Origin: Rheinheimera pacifica
GTDB lineage: Bacteria > Pseudomonadota > Gammaproteobacteria > Enterobacterales > Alteromonadaceae
DNA length: 64,000 bases
Direction: 5' to 3'
NCBI RefSeq assembly: GCF_900108485.1
Contig: NZ_FNXF01000018.1
Location: forward strand, 1-64,000
Part shown: positions 9,532 through 18,289 of the stretch, in pieces
Layout: every line of letters begins with the position of its first letter
How positions within the stretch are numbered: the first letter of the stretch is position 1
The notes under the pieces: model-generated
Database searches by the model: none
What the model was told of the DNA's origin: nothing
What the model saw: the letters and a program-made list of their open reading frames with translations, nothing else
Made by a program: the position numbers and the translations under genes

Positions 9532-9847
9532 ATCGTTTTTTCACCTGGTAGTTGTAGGTATTTATCTAAATCCATTTGAATACAGATGCTGCTTTCAATT
9601 TGGGAGACAATGGTAACTAAACCATATTACACTTTTCTTACGCCAATCCGATTTATGGGAACTTTTCGTTCCTCTCATTGTCATAGGCGGTTGCAATATA
9701 AGTGTAACATAGCTGGTCTGAGTTGCGCACTATGCTGGCAGAAATTGGCTAAAAAACCGACTTACTCAGTGTTTTCATCCATTTACTGGTTTTTATTGTG
9801 CCATCACTTTATCCTATAAGCCTGTCTGACTTACTCACCTTCACCTA
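9532..9847. promoter_or_regulatory. divergent promoter region between TonB receptor and EEP hydrolase
   Basis: 316 bp without a supportable gene; it must hold promoters for both divergent genes. A 77-codon plus-strand frame inside has no recognisable features. I saw no clear operator or riboswitch, only AT-rich stretches. Confidence 0.4.
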
Positions 9848-11035
9848 ATGAAAAAATTCTTATCTTCACTTGGCTTTAGTGCCTTAATCAGCCTTGGAGC
9901 TTCTTTAAATATGCACGCCACCGAAGTTACCTTCGCTACTTTTAATGTCAGTATGGAAGCGCAGAATTACTTACCTAAAGGCCAGAATGGCAGCCCGGCT
10001 GTATTGGCAGAATTGCTGCAAACCGATAACCAGCCGCAAATTCGTAATATCGCTAATATTATCCAGTTGGTGCGTCCCGATGTGCTGTTGTTGAACGAAT
10101 TTGACTACATCGCCGATAGTGATAAAGGTATAAAAGCTTTTATTAAAAACTACCTGAACCAACCGCAAGGCACAGCTGAGGCCATTAACTACCCCTACTT
10201 CTACTACAGCACAGTAAATACCGGCCAACCCAGTCCTTATGATTTAGACAACGATGGTAAAACTACCGGTGTTGGAGCAGACGCCTGGGGCTTCGGGTTT
10301 TACCCTGGCCAGTATGGTATGGTGCTGTTGTCTAAATACCCGATAGATACCGCCAAGATCCGCACTTTTCAGCAGTTTAAATGGAAAGATATGCCGGGTT
10401 TTATGCCAACCCAAAAAGCCGATGGCAGCCCCTGGTACAGCAAAGAGGCCTGGGCCGAGTTTCCGCTTTCATCTAAAAGCCACTGGGATATCCCGCTTAA
10501 TATTAATGGCAAAACGGTGCATGTATTAGCCAGCCACCCAACTCCACCGGTATTTGACGGAGAGGAAAACCGCAACGGTATTCGCAACCACGATGAAATC
10601 CGTTTGTGGGCTGATTACTTAACACCACAAAAAGCTGGCTATATTTACGATGACAACGGCCTCAAAGGCGGATTAGCAGAAAACGCCAGCTTTGTGCTGC
10701 TGGGCGATCAGAACGCTTCGGCTGATAACGAAGGCGATGCGTTAAATAGTGGTATTAACATGCTATATAAACACCCGCGCATTAACAGCAGTATGCCGCC
10801 AGCCAGCAAAGGCGGTGCAGAACATACGCCAGATAACCCAAAAGCGGCTTATCACACTGCCGATTGGCGGATGCGGGCCGACTATGTATTGCCGTCAAAA
10901 GCTGGTTTGGTGTTAAAAGACAGCGGTGTATTCTGGCCGGTAAAAGCCGATCCACTGTACCCACTTATAGGTTCACGCGGCGCCAGTTCGGACCATCGGC
11001 TGGTATGGGTAACAGTAGAATTAAGCGCTGACTAA
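9848..11035 (+). CDS. exported endonuclease/exonuclease/phosphatase (EEP) family protein
   Basis: 395 residues with a signal peptide (about 1-24, ending NMHA). The EEP fold motifs appear in order: TFNVSM (Asn of strand 1), VLLLNEFDYI (metal-binding Glu), MVLLSKYPI, the ASHPTPP region with NGIRNHDEIRLW, LLGDQNAS (Asp/Asn catalytic pair), MRADYVLPS and the terminal SSDHRLVWV (Asp-His). All catalytic positions look present. Such exported proteins hydrolyse phosphodiesters or phosphomonoesters (nucleic acids, phytate-like esters); which one cannot be told from sequence. It is divergent from an Oar-like receptor that could take up products. Confidence 0.82.
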   Translation: MKKFLSSLGFSALISLGASLNMHATEVTFATFNVSMEAQNYLPKGQNGSPAVLAELLQTDNQPQIRNIANIIQLVRPDVLLLNEFDYIADSDKGIKAFIKNYLNQPQGTAEAINYPYFYYSTVNTGQPSPYDLDNDGKTTGVGADAWGFGFYPGQYGMVLLSKYPIDTAKIRTFQQFKWKDMPGFMPTQKADGSPWYSKEAWAEFPLSSKSHWDIPLNINGKTVHVLASHPTPPVFDGEENRNGIRNHDEIRLWADYLTPQKAGYIYDDNGLKGGLAENASFVLLGDQNASADNEGDALNSGINMLYKHPRINSSMPPASKGGAEHTPDNPKAAYHTADWRMRADYVLPSKAGLVLKDSGVFWPVKADPLYPLIGSRGASSDHRLVWVTVELSAD

Positions 11036-11085
11036 TTCAGCGCTGTGTATCCTGTACTATGGCGAGAAGCCTAACAGGAAGCTGG

Positions 11086-12168
11086 TTAGAAACGTTGTAC
11101 CAGATTTTGTATATGCACCGTAACTTCTTCTCTGTCATGATATAAATGTTTAACCTGTAGCCGGTATTTGATACCGGCTTCTACCAGACGTTGTTCAAGT
11201 TGCTGCAAAATATCTGTTACCGTTTCATAGCGCTTTTTCATTGGCAGTTTAAGGTTGAAAATGGTTTCCTGACACCAGCCATTGATCAGCCAGTCAGCCA
11301 TGCGCTCTGCCACCCTTTGTGGTTGCTCTATCATGTCGCAAACCAGCCAGTGGTTATTCTTTTTCTGCGGCTCGTACTTAAAACCGTCCACCATTAAATG
11401 CCGTACCTGGCCGGTTTCCATTAATGACTCAGCCATAGGGCCGTTATCAATCGCGGTTACCATCATGCTGCGTTTTACCAGCTGATAAGTCCAGCCACCC
11501 GGGCTGGCACCAAGATCTACCGCATTCATACCACCAGACAAGCGCTTGTCCCACTCATGTTTGGGAATAAACTGAATAAAGGCTTCTTCAAGTTTTAGGG
11601 TACTGCGGCTTGGTGCTTCGTTGGGGAACTTCAGCCGCATAATGCCATTTTCTAGCGGGCTATTGTTCTCAGGGTACGACAAGCCGACATAACCCTGCTG
11701 ACCAGTTAACAAAAACAAGTGCAGCACAGGTGCGCGTTTTAGCTCTTTAGGCAATAACACCCCGGCCTTTCGCAATGACTGGCGCAGCGGTACCGTAAGT
11801 TTACGCGCCAGTGTGGATAGCGTTTTTCCGTCATTTGTTTCCGGATACTCCACTCTTATTTCACCACAACCACTTAGTTCAGCACTGAGTACGGCAGCTA
11901 TTACCGGCGCTATCCGATCTGCCGGCGGCAATTCAAGCAGATCGGCAAGCAGCAGGCTCCACTGACGGATAAAGATAAACTGCTCAAACGGATAATCACG
12001 ATAAAACTGCGCTAAGCTGTCCGCATCATAAGCTTCAAAAATAACGTAGGCGCTGTCCGTAGTTAACTTGCAGTAACCAAACACATTATGCAAAGCAGCT
12101 GTATGCTGAATTTCAGCTGCGCATTCTTTTTCAAAACCGGCGCGGCAGTACAGTAATAGTTGTTTCAT
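11086..12168 (-). CDS. rlmM: 23S rRNA (cytidine-2498-2'-O)-methyltransferase
   Basis: 360 residues. An N-terminal THUMP-like region is followed by a Rossmann methyltransferase with VDLGASPGGWTYQL (SAM motif I) and a catalytic Lys region around IFNLKLPMKKRYE. The start at 12168 has GGAG seven bases upstream; the frame also opens earlier but that extension overlaps the preceding gene. The gene order gcvA - (hydrolase) - DUF423 - rlmM matches enterobacterial gcvA-ygdD-rlmM. The upstream stop is two bases before the ATG, so translation is probably coupled. Confidence 0.93.
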   Translation of the reverse strand: MKQLLLYCRAGFEKECAAEIQHTAALHNVFGYCKLTTDSAYVIFEAYDADSLAQFYRDYPFEQFIFIRQWSLLLADLLELPPADRIAPVIAAVLSAELSGCGEIRVEYPETNDGKTLSTLARKLTVPLRQSLRKAGVLLPKELKRAPVLHLFLLTGQQGYVGLSYPENNSPLENGIMRLKFPNEAPSRSTLKLEEAFIQFIPKHEWDKRLSGGMNAVDLGASPGGWTYQLVKRSMMVTAIDNGPMAESLMETGQVRHLMVDGFKYEPQKKNNHWLVCDMIEQPQRVAERMADWLINGWCQETIFNLKLPMKKRYETVTDILQQLEQRLVEAGIKYRLQVKHLYHDREEVTVHIQNLVQRF

Positions 12169-12169
12169 G

Positions 12170-12544
12170 TTAACTCCGCCGCCAGGCACTTACGGCAAAC
12201 AGCAGCCAGGCAGCAATAAGCAACTGGCCGCCGATAGGCGCCAGCTGTGAATAATAAAACGGCAGTGCAAACACCCCTGCCAGTATAGTCCAGACAAAAA
12301 ACCACAGCCCCAGGTGCCAGACAACAGCCACCAGCTTAACCAATTTGGCTTCTGTACGCTGTTGCCCTAACGCCAGCAGCGCTAAGGCATGAAATGCCAG
12401 CATAGCTAACGCACTTACTACCTTAGCGATAGCCTCTGCACTTAGCTGTCCTTGCCATAAATGCATCAGCACAGCACTTAAACCCACTACTGCGCCACCA
12501 TACAAAGCGGTGACGCTATTACTTAGCTGCCAAAAGTATTTCAT
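12170..12544 (-). CDS. DUF423 small membrane protein
   Basis: About 124 residues with four hydrophobic segments (LYGGAVVGLSAVLMHLW, AMLAFHALALLAL, LWFFVWTILAGVFAL, LLIAAWLLFAVSAW), the DUF423/YgdD family pattern. Function unknown. Start 12544 is chosen because AGGA precedes it and family members begin near this point; it overlaps the end of the upstream hydrolase by 26 bp. Conserved neighbour of rlmM and gcvA. Confidence 0.85.
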   Translation of the reverse strand: MKYFWQLSNSVTALYGGAVVGLSAVLMHLWQGQLSAEAIAKVVSALAMLAFHALALLALGQQRTEAKLVKLVAVVWHLGLWFFVWTILAGVFALPFYYSQLAPIGGQLLIAAWLLFAVSAWRRS

Positions 12545-13157
12545 CAATGTTCCTGCTACAAAATTGTGCGGCTGCAGCAATGAGTTGTTGCTGGGTCAGG
12601 CCGCTTTTAACTCTGGGTTTAAAATCGTGATCGCCGTCTGCCAGCCAGTGTATATCCACTTTAGGCCATTGCATGTCTACCAGCTCGGCTGTTGTACCAA
12701 AAGGGTCCCGCTCGCCCTGGGCAATAAATAACGGGCAAGCCAGAGTAGTAAAATGCTCAGTGCGCCAGCTAAGCTTTTTCGGCGCATGAAACGGATAGCC
12801 AAAGGCAAATACCGCTTTTACATTACTATGTTGGCTTAGCATACTGGCCACACGGCCGCCCATCGATTTACCGCCAATAAACAAAGGTAAATCCGGTGGG
12901 CAGTTACCGGCTTGCTGGTTAAATTGCTGCATTAATAACGGCATTCTTTCCGGCAAACTGCGTTTACCCGTATCGATAAAGCGCTGCATGTAAGCAAAAT
13001 TAAAGCGCCAAACCTCTATATTATTAACTGCCAGTTGCTGTGCCAGCTGTTGCATAAAACTACTGTCGGCACCGGCGCCCGCACCATGTGCCAGTAACAA
13101 ACGGGCTTTAGCCGCAGCAGCGGTATTTATCAGCACCTTAGTCAAGGGCAACGGCAT
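12519..13157 (-). CDS. alpha/beta-hydrolase-like protein (KANL3/Tex30 type)
   Basis: About 212 residues. The segment LLLAHGAGAGADSSFM carries the oxyanion-hole HGAGA, GGKSMGGRVAS is a nucleophile-elbow (G-x-S-x-G), IAQGERDPFGT supplies the acid and DGDHDFKPR the His. This is the small bacterial KANL3/Tex30-like hydrolase family whose substrate is not established. The start is uncertain: ATG 13157 is preferred over TTG 13178, and neither has a good ribosome site. It overlaps the gcvA 3' end by 20 bp, so it is probably co-transcribed and translationally coupled. Confidence 0.8.
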   Translation of the reverse strand: MPLPLTKVLINTAAAAKARLLLAHGAGAGADSSFMQQLAQQLAVNNIEVWRFNFAYMQRFIDTGKRSLPERMPLLMQQFNQQAGNCPPDLPLFIGGKSMGGRVASMLSQHSNVKAVFAFGYPFHAPKKLSWRTEHFTTLACPLFIAQGERDPFGTTAELVDMQWPKVDIHWLADGDHDFKPRVKSGLTQQQLIAAAAQFCSRNIDEILLAAK

Positions 13158-14073
13158 TAGTAAACTGCTGCTCGGCAAAAGCGGCCTGCTCGGCTTCTAC
13201 CATCGATACCATCCACTGGCGAAAAGCGGTAATTTTACCAAGCTCAGTCTGGCTTTCCCGGCACACCAGGTAGTAAGCATCTTTGGAGATAAGTACATGG
13301 TTAAACGGCACTATTAAGCGGCCGGAGTTTATATCTGGCCGTGCCAGCACGTTATGCGCCAGCGCTACGCCCTGGCCATGAATGGCTGCCTGCAACACCA
13401 TGGAAGAGTGGCTGAAAATAGGCCCCTGGTTGACATTAAAATGTTTAAAGCCCTGTGTAGTAAACCAGGCCTTCCATGCACGGCGTGAGCCGTCATGCAG
13501 TAAATTGTGATATTGCAAATCCGTGGGTTCTGCCAGGGGTTTAGGGCTGTTTAGCAGCAACGGTGAACATACCGGCAGTAAATATTCCGTATGCAGTTTA
13601 TCTGCGTGCAAATTGCGCCAGGTGCCACGGCCATAATATATCGCCACGTCAACGTCATCTGTCAGTGAGCCTTCGTCCAGATCAACCGCTTTAATTCGTA
13701 CATCTATATCGGGGTGCTGTTCACTAAACTGGTTAAGCCGGGGTACCAGCCACTGAATAGCAAAACTGGGCTGCAGGCTTACCGTTAACGAGCCTTTAGC
13801 CCCACGCGCCAGCAACTTTTCAGTAGACTCATGCAGTTGCAGAAAAATCTCTTTAATATCCAGAAAATAGCTTTGGCCTTCTTCTGTCAGCAGTAAAGAG
13901 CGGTTTTTTCGCATAAACAGCTTAAGGCCAAGATGATCTTCCAGCGCTTTAATCTGATGGCTGATAGCGGCCTGAGTAACGTACATCTCTTCCGCTGCCT
14001 TGGTAAAACTTAAATGGCGGGCGGCCGTTTCAAAGGCTTTTAATGCGTTAAGCGGTGGCAGGCGACGCGCCAT
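13138..14073 (-). CDS. gcvA: LysR-type regulator GcvA
   Basis: 311 residues. The winged-helix domain opens with RRLPPLNALKAFETAARHLS and continues through YVTQAAISHQIKALE, the GcvA signature; residues about 95-300 form the periplasmic-binding-protein-like effector domain. In E. coli GcvA activates the glycine cleavage operon gcvTHP and controls gcvB; gcvTHP is not in this window. First gene of a four-gene minus-strand run ending with rlmM. Confidence 0.88.
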   Translation of the reverse strand: MARRLPPLNALKAFETAARHLSFTKAAEEMYVTQAAISHQIKALEDHLGLKLFMRKNRSLLLTEEGQSYFLDIKEIFLQLHESTEKLLARGAKGSLTVSLQPSFAIQWLVPRLNQFSEQHPDIDVRIKAVDLDEGSLTDDVDVAIYYGRGTWRNLHADKLHTEYLLPVCSPLLLNSPKPLAEPTDLQYHNLLHDGSRRAWKAWFTTQGFKHFNVNQGPIFSHSSMVLQAAIHGQGVALAHNVLARPDINSGRLIVPFNHVLISKDAYYLVCRESQTELGKITAFRQWMVSMVEAEQAAFAEQQFTNAVALD

Positions 14074-14168
14074 AATGTCTCTTAGATTATTAAATCTGAT
14101 GATTAAAATTTCTAATCCGAATTATAACGCCGTCGTCGCCAAGACGCCAGCGGGGAGCTAAGCTAAGT

Positions 14169-14441
14169 TTACTTCTCTACCGGCTTGTAGCCCTCAATTT
14201 CAACGTCTTCGCCTTTAAATAGGAAGGCTTCCATTTGTGCTTCCAAAAACTGACGATGTTCCGGGTTCATCATGTTCAGTTTTTTTTCATTAATAAGCAT
14301 AATTTGCTTTGCCTGCCACAGTGCAAAAGCTTCTTTGCTGATACTGTTAAAAATCTTTTTACCCAGCTCGCCTGGATACAGCTGAAAATCCAGCCCGGCG
14401 GCTTCTTTGTTTAAATACTCGCAAAATACGGTACGGCTCAT
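14169..14441 (-). CDS. yggX: Fe(II)-trafficking / oxidative damage protection protein
   Basis: 90 residues, the exact family length, starting [14 protein letters not shown] with the conserved Cys7. It protects iron-sulfur proteins such as MutY from oxidative damage and takes part in iron trafficking. Its ATG overlaps the mutY TGA (ATGA), giving translational coupling; mutY-yggX is the classic arrangement and makes sense because MutY carries a 4Fe-4S cluster. Confidence 0.95.
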   Translation of the reverse strand: MSRTVFCEYLNKEAAGLDFQLYPGELGKKIFNSISKEAFALWQAKQIMLINEKKLNMMNPEHRQFLEAQMEAFLFKGEDVEIEGYKPVEK

Positions 14442-15523
14442 AGGTGTTTGTCCTTTTTGTCCGGGTTTGCAGCCAATAACTGCTGAAACAGTTGTTTTGC
14501 CGGAGCCGACAAACCAACTTGAGGAATGGTGCTTATTGTAAACCAAGTGGGCGCAGATTGCTCCTGCACTGCCACAGGGGCATGTTGTAGTGTTACCCGC
14601 AGTGGCTGGATCCATAAATGAAAATGGCTGAAAGTATGGCGAAAGCCTGCCAGCTCTTCCCTGCTTTCAACATCGAGCGCATTTAATGCGATGTATTGCT
14701 CACGCTCTGTTGCAGAAGCAAACTCAATAAAGCCAAACAATCCGCCCCACAGGCCAGACGCCGGGCGCTGCGACAACAACACTTTATCGTCGTGCTGTAA
14801 TAACAACCAGAAACTCTGTTTTTCCGGCAGAGCTTTCTTCGCTTTTTTGCCAGGGTACAAAGCCTGTTCACCGGCCAGTGCAGCTTTGCACTTTAATTTC
14901 AGAGGACACTCTACACAGCGCGGCTTACTGCGGCTGCAAAGCGTAGCGCCAAGATCCATCATCGCCTGATTAAATTCAGCCACTGTCTCTGCGGGCGTTA
15001 CCTGCTCTGCCAACTGCCATAACTGCTGCTCTACCTTTTTATCACCGGGCCAACCGGATATAGCGGCAAAGCGCGCCAGCACCCGCTTACAGTTACCATC
15101 CAAAATAGGATAGTGCTGCCCTAGCGCTAAAGATAACACCGCCCCCGCCGTCGAGCGCCCCACGCCTGGCAATGCCAGCACCTGTGCAAACTCTGTCGGA
15201 AATGTTCCGTTGTGCTGTGCCGCTACCATTTGCGCTGCTTTATGCAGGTTGCGTGCTCTGGCGTAATACCCTAGCCCGGTCCATAAATGCAGTACTTCAT
15301 CAAGCGGCGCCTGCGCCAGAGCATTAATATCGGCAAAGCGCGCGGTAAAACGCTGAAAATAAGGAATTACCGTGGCCACCTGCGTTTGCTGCAGCATCAC
15401 TTCACTGAGCCAGGTTTTATAAGGGCTTTTATTCAACTGCCAGGGCAGTGTTTTGCGCCCGTGCTGCTGATACCAGCTAACCAGCTGATTTGAAAACCAA
15501 ACTGCATCCTGTTGCTGCAACAT
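14438..15523 (-). CDS. mutY: A/G-specific adenine DNA glycosylase
   Basis: 361 residues. Removes adenine mispaired with 8-oxoguanine. The helix-hairpin-helix [17 protein letters not shown] is followed by catalytic Asp in the [18 protein letters not shown] region, and the 4Fe-4S cluster cysteines are spaced C-x6-C-x2-C-x5-C in [17 protein letters not shown]. The C-terminal third is the NUDIX-like domain that reads 8-oxoG. The frame extends upstream to 15766, but homologues begin at [12 protein letters not shown], so 15523 is used. Divergent from trmB, as in enterobacteria. Confidence 0.95.
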   Translation of the reverse strand: MLQQQDAVWFSNQLVSWYQQHGRKTLPWQLNKSPYKTWLSEVMLQQTQVATVIPYFQRFTARFADINALAQAPLDEVLHLWTGLGYYARARNLHKAAQMVAAQHNGTFPTEFAQVLALPGVGRSTAGAVLSLALGQHYPILDGNCKRVLARFAAISGWPGDKKVEQQLWQLAEQVTPAETVAEFNQAMMDLGATLCSRSKPRCVECPLKLKCKAALAGEQALYPGKKAKKALPEKQSFWLLLQHDDKVLLSQRPASGLWGGLFGFIEFASATEREQYIALNALDVESREELAGFRHTFSHFHLWIQPLRVTLQHAPVAVQEQSAPTWFTISTIPQVGLSAPAKQLFQQLLAANPDKKDKHL

Positions 15524-15652
15524 AACCGCCTCAGTACTAAAGATTGCGCGCAGTATAAGCAGCCCTGTTTGCCTTGCCAACCATAATCGCGGTTGAGCAA
15601 AGCACCTAATACAAGGATAATACGCGCCGTTAACGATTATGCGGAGCAACAG

Positions 15653-16378
15653 ATGACAGACAGTAACGGCCAGCAGCACGACGAACAGGCTGAAAATACC
15701 ACCTATATGCGCAGGATCCGCTCTTTTGTCCTGCGCGAAGGCCGCCTGACCAAAGGGCAACAACATGCGCTGGACACCTACTGGGCCGACTATGGCTTAA
15801 CTTACCAGAGCCAGCCACTGCAGCTGAACGAGATCTTCGGCCGTGACGCAAAAAAAGTGCTGGAAATCGGCTTTGGTATGGGTAAGTCGTTAGTGCAAAT
15901 GGCGCAAGCTGCACCAGAAAGCGACTTTATCGGTATTGAAGTACACCGCCCCGGCGTTGGCGCTTGTTTATCTGAAGCAGTAGCGCAACAGGTTAAAAAC
16001 CTTAAAGTATTTGAACATGATGCAGTAGAAGTGCTGGAACACAGCATTGCCGACAATAGCCTGGATACTGTGCAGCTGTTTTTCCCTGATCCCTGGCATA
16101 AAAAACGCCACCATAAACGCCGCATAGTGCAAAGTGATTTTGTGCAACTGCTACGGCGCAAGTTAAAACCAGGCGGCGTGTTTCATATGGCAACCGACTG
16201 GCAAAACTATGCTGAACATATGCTTGAAGTTATGCTGGCAGCTGAAGGTTTTACTAATTTATCTGCCGATAACACCTACGTTGAGCGGCCAGAACACCGC
16301 CCGCTGACTAAATTCGAACAACGTGGCCAGCGTCTGGGCCATGGTGTTTGGGATCTGATGTTTAAAAAGGAAAGCTAA
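15653..16378 (+). CDS. trmB: tRNA (guanine-N7-)-methyltransferase
   Basis: 241 residues. Makes m7G46 in tRNA. SAM motif [16 protein letters not shown] and the signature [16 protein letters not shown] are intact. Start 15653 has GGAG seven bases upstream; the open frame also begins at TTG 15593, but that part has no homology I recognise. The stop codon abuts the ATG of rsmC, so the two methyltransferases form an operon. Confidence 0.95.
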   Translation: MTDSNGQQHDEQAENTTYMRRIRSFVLREGRLTKGQQHALDTYWADYGLTYQSQPLQLNEIFGRDAKKVLEIGFGMGKSLVQMAQAAPESDFIGIEVHRPGVGACLSEAVAQQVKNLKVFEHDAVEVLEHSIADNSLDTVQLFFPDPWHKKRHHKRRIVQSDFVQLLRRKLKPGGVFHMATDWQNYAEHMLEVMLAAEGFTNLSADNTYVERPEHRPLTKFEQRGQRLGHGVWDLMFKKES

Positions 16379-17398
16379 ATGCTAGCAACAGCCAGTCAAC
16401 TGGTATTACGTAACATCAATGATCTTAAGGGCAAGGTATTAGTGGTTGAGCCAATGGCCGACAGCCTGGCAACAGAGCTGCGCCATCTGGCACCTGAGCT
16501 TGAGTTAAGCTGTTATAGCACAGATGCTGCAGCTGCAGCCTGTTGGGCTCATGACAGCGTAACACTGTATACCGATGTCAGCCCGCAGTTTACCGGCACT
16601 TTTGATACTGTGGTGCTGTTTTACCCGAAAAGCAAAGATCAGCTTGCTTTTACGCTGGCCCAACTTAAACCGGCTCTTAGCGCTACTACAGCAGTGTTTG
16701 TTACCGGCGATAACAAAGGCGGCATTAAAAGCCTGGCCAGCCATGCGCAAAAGTTGGGGCTGGGTGCCAATAAACTGGATAATGCCAAGCACTGCTTATG
16801 GTTTTCATTATTTGGTGATTTCAGCCGCTTAGCTGCCGTAGCAGCCAGCAGCTTTAGCATTAACGCAGCGGGTGAAACCCTTACACTGCATTCGCTACCC
16901 GGCGTATTTAACCACGGTAAGCTGGATATCGGCACCGCATTGTTACTGGATAACCTGCCAGACGTAAGCCAGGGCAAGGTGCTCGATTTTGCCTGTGGTT
17001 GTGGTGTTATTGGCGCAATGTTAAAGCGAAAACATCCGGCGATAGAGCTTTTCAGCTCTGACATCAGTAGTTTAGCCGTGAAGGCTACTGAACTGACACT
17101 GGCAGCAAACCAGCTTAGTGGCACAGTGATAGCCGCTGACGGATTACCTGATATACCAAAACAATTCGATTGTATTGTCAGCAACCCGCCATTTCACACG
17201 GGTATTAAAACCGACTACAGTATTGTTGATACCTTTATCCGTCAAAGCTCAGCCAGGCTTAGCGCCAATGGCAGCCTGACAATAGTAGCTAACAGCCATC
17301 TGGCCTATATGGAGTTACTGCAACAGGCGTTTAAAAAGGTTACATTAAAAGCCAAAGCTAACGGCTTTGCGGTATACCGGGCTACTAATCAAAGTTAA
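16379..17398 (+). CDS. rsmC: 16S rRNA (guanine-1207-N2)-methyltransferase
   Basis: 339 residues, the usual two-domain length: a degenerate N-terminal methyltransferase-like domain that helps bind RNA, and a catalytic C-terminal domain with VLDFACGCGVIGAML (SAM) and IVSNPPFHTG (the NPPF motif of N2-guanine methyltransferases). It begins directly after the trmB stop. Confidence 0.93.
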   Translation: MLATASQLVLRNINDLKGKVLVVEPMADSLATELRHLAPELELSCYSTDAAAAACWAHDSVTLYTDVSPQFTGTFDTVVLFYPKSKDQLAFTLAQLKPALSATTAVFVTGDNKGGIKSLASHAQKLGLGANKLDNAKHCLWFSLFGDFSRLAAVAASSFSINAAGETLTLHSLPGVFNHGKLDIGTALLLDNLPDVSQGKVLDFACGCGVIGAMLKRKHPAIELFSSDISSLAVKATELTLAANQLSGTVIAADGLPDIPKQFDCIVSNPPFHTGIKTDYSIVDTFIRQSSARLSANGSLTIVANSHLAYMELLQQAFKKVTLKAKANGFAVYRATNQS

Positions 17399-17408
17399 AG
17401 GAATTTTT

Positions 17409-17720
17409 ATGCGCAAACTGGCTGCTGTGTTAATACTGCTCTGGTTAACACCAGCAATAGCAGCAGACAGTTTGACCTGCATTCAAAACCCGAACCGGGT
17501 AAAAGCCTGCCCTAATCTATTGTACCGTGTCGCGCAATTACCGCAGATGAGCGCACCTGGCGTTGTCTGTATATGTGCGACAGACTTTGCGCCGCTGTTA
17601 CACCAGCCCACCGACGATGCAGAAAAAGTGCGGCAGAATATGACCAGACGCCAGATGGAGGTAATATACGGCGAGAAACTGCAGGCTGTGCTGGATGTAT
17701 TGCAGCGGCGCACTAACTAA
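17409..17720 (+). CDS. small exported protein of unknown function
   Basis: 103 residues with a clear signal peptide (MRKLAAVLILLWLTPAIAA). The mature part has four cysteines (LTCIQ, KACPN, VVCICATD) that could form two disulfides in the periplasm, and ends in a basic helical stretch. Ten bp after rsmC, so probably co-transcribed. I do not recognise the family. Confidence 0.65.
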   Translation: MRKLAAVLILLWLTPAIAADSLTCIQNPNRVKACPNLLYRVAQLPQMSAPGVVCICATDFAPLLHQPTDDAEKVRQNMTRRQMEVIYGEKLQAVLDVLQRRTN

Positions 17721-17746
17721 ACAGACAGATGTTATTCAGATGACGG

Positions 17747-18145
17747 CTAATCAGGCAGTAACACTAAGCGCTCACTAAAAGCTCCCAGGCTTTCCTCATG
17801 CTGCGGCATTAACACCGGCACTAGAAATAATTCGCCCTGCTCTACCCAGTAAATAGCATTTTGCTGAAATTGCTGTGCCAACTGCAGTGCAATGCTTTTG
17901 TCACACAACACTATCCAGCTTTTTTCCTGAAAACTTAAGTCAGGTGCACTGCCGATAACAGAGCGATAAGGTAAACGCTGCAAATTCAAACAGGCTTGTA
18001 ATTCTTTGTCGCGGCGTAAATTAAGATAAGGATGTTCAGTGTTCCCGGCGGGGTTTTGGGCGCTGATAATGGCGAAGTCAGCATCGCATTTCAGTGCCTG
18101 ATGGCATAGAAAAATACTCGTTTTATAACTTTCCCACAGGCTCAT
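17747..18145 (-). CDS. DUF3293 protein
   Basis: About 132 residues from MSLWESYKTSIF. The pattern of an N-terminal W-x-x-Y-x-x-T-x-F, a central FAIISAQNPAG and NLRRDKELQACL fits the DUF3293 family, whose function is unknown. An upstream ATG at 18166 would add seven residues. Convergent with the small exported protein, with a 26 bp gap and no obvious terminator. Confidence 0.7.
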   Translation of the reverse strand: MSLWESYKTSIFLCHQALKCDADFAIISAQNPAGNTEHPYLNLRRDKELQACLNLQRLPYRSVIGSAPDLSFQEKSWIVLCDKSIALQLAQQFQQNAIYWVEQGELFLVPVLMPQHEESLGAFSERLVLLPD

Positions 18146-18289
18146 AACCAGACCTAAAAGTAACAAGTGCTTCTACTATAAACTGCTTTACTAAATTTAC
18201 CAGCGCAGTTTGCTAAATTCCGTTAATGTGCATAACATCAATGCAGACGTTGCTCTGCAAGCTAACGATAAATTGGTCGAGATAACCGA

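Noticed and set aside
9586-9819. 77-codon plus-strand frame between the Oar-like receptor and EEP gene
   Set aside because: No ribosome site, no recognisable motif and low-complexity composition; it lies in a spacer that must hold two promoters.
14442-14615. N-terminal extension of YggX
   Set aside because: It is the antisense-free but out-of-frame tail of mutY; family length is 90 residues from MSRTVF.
15524-15766. N-terminal extension of MutY with a hydrophobic stretch
   Set aside because: It overlaps the divergent trmB start region and homologues begin at MLQQQ; a membrane segment makes no sense for MutY.
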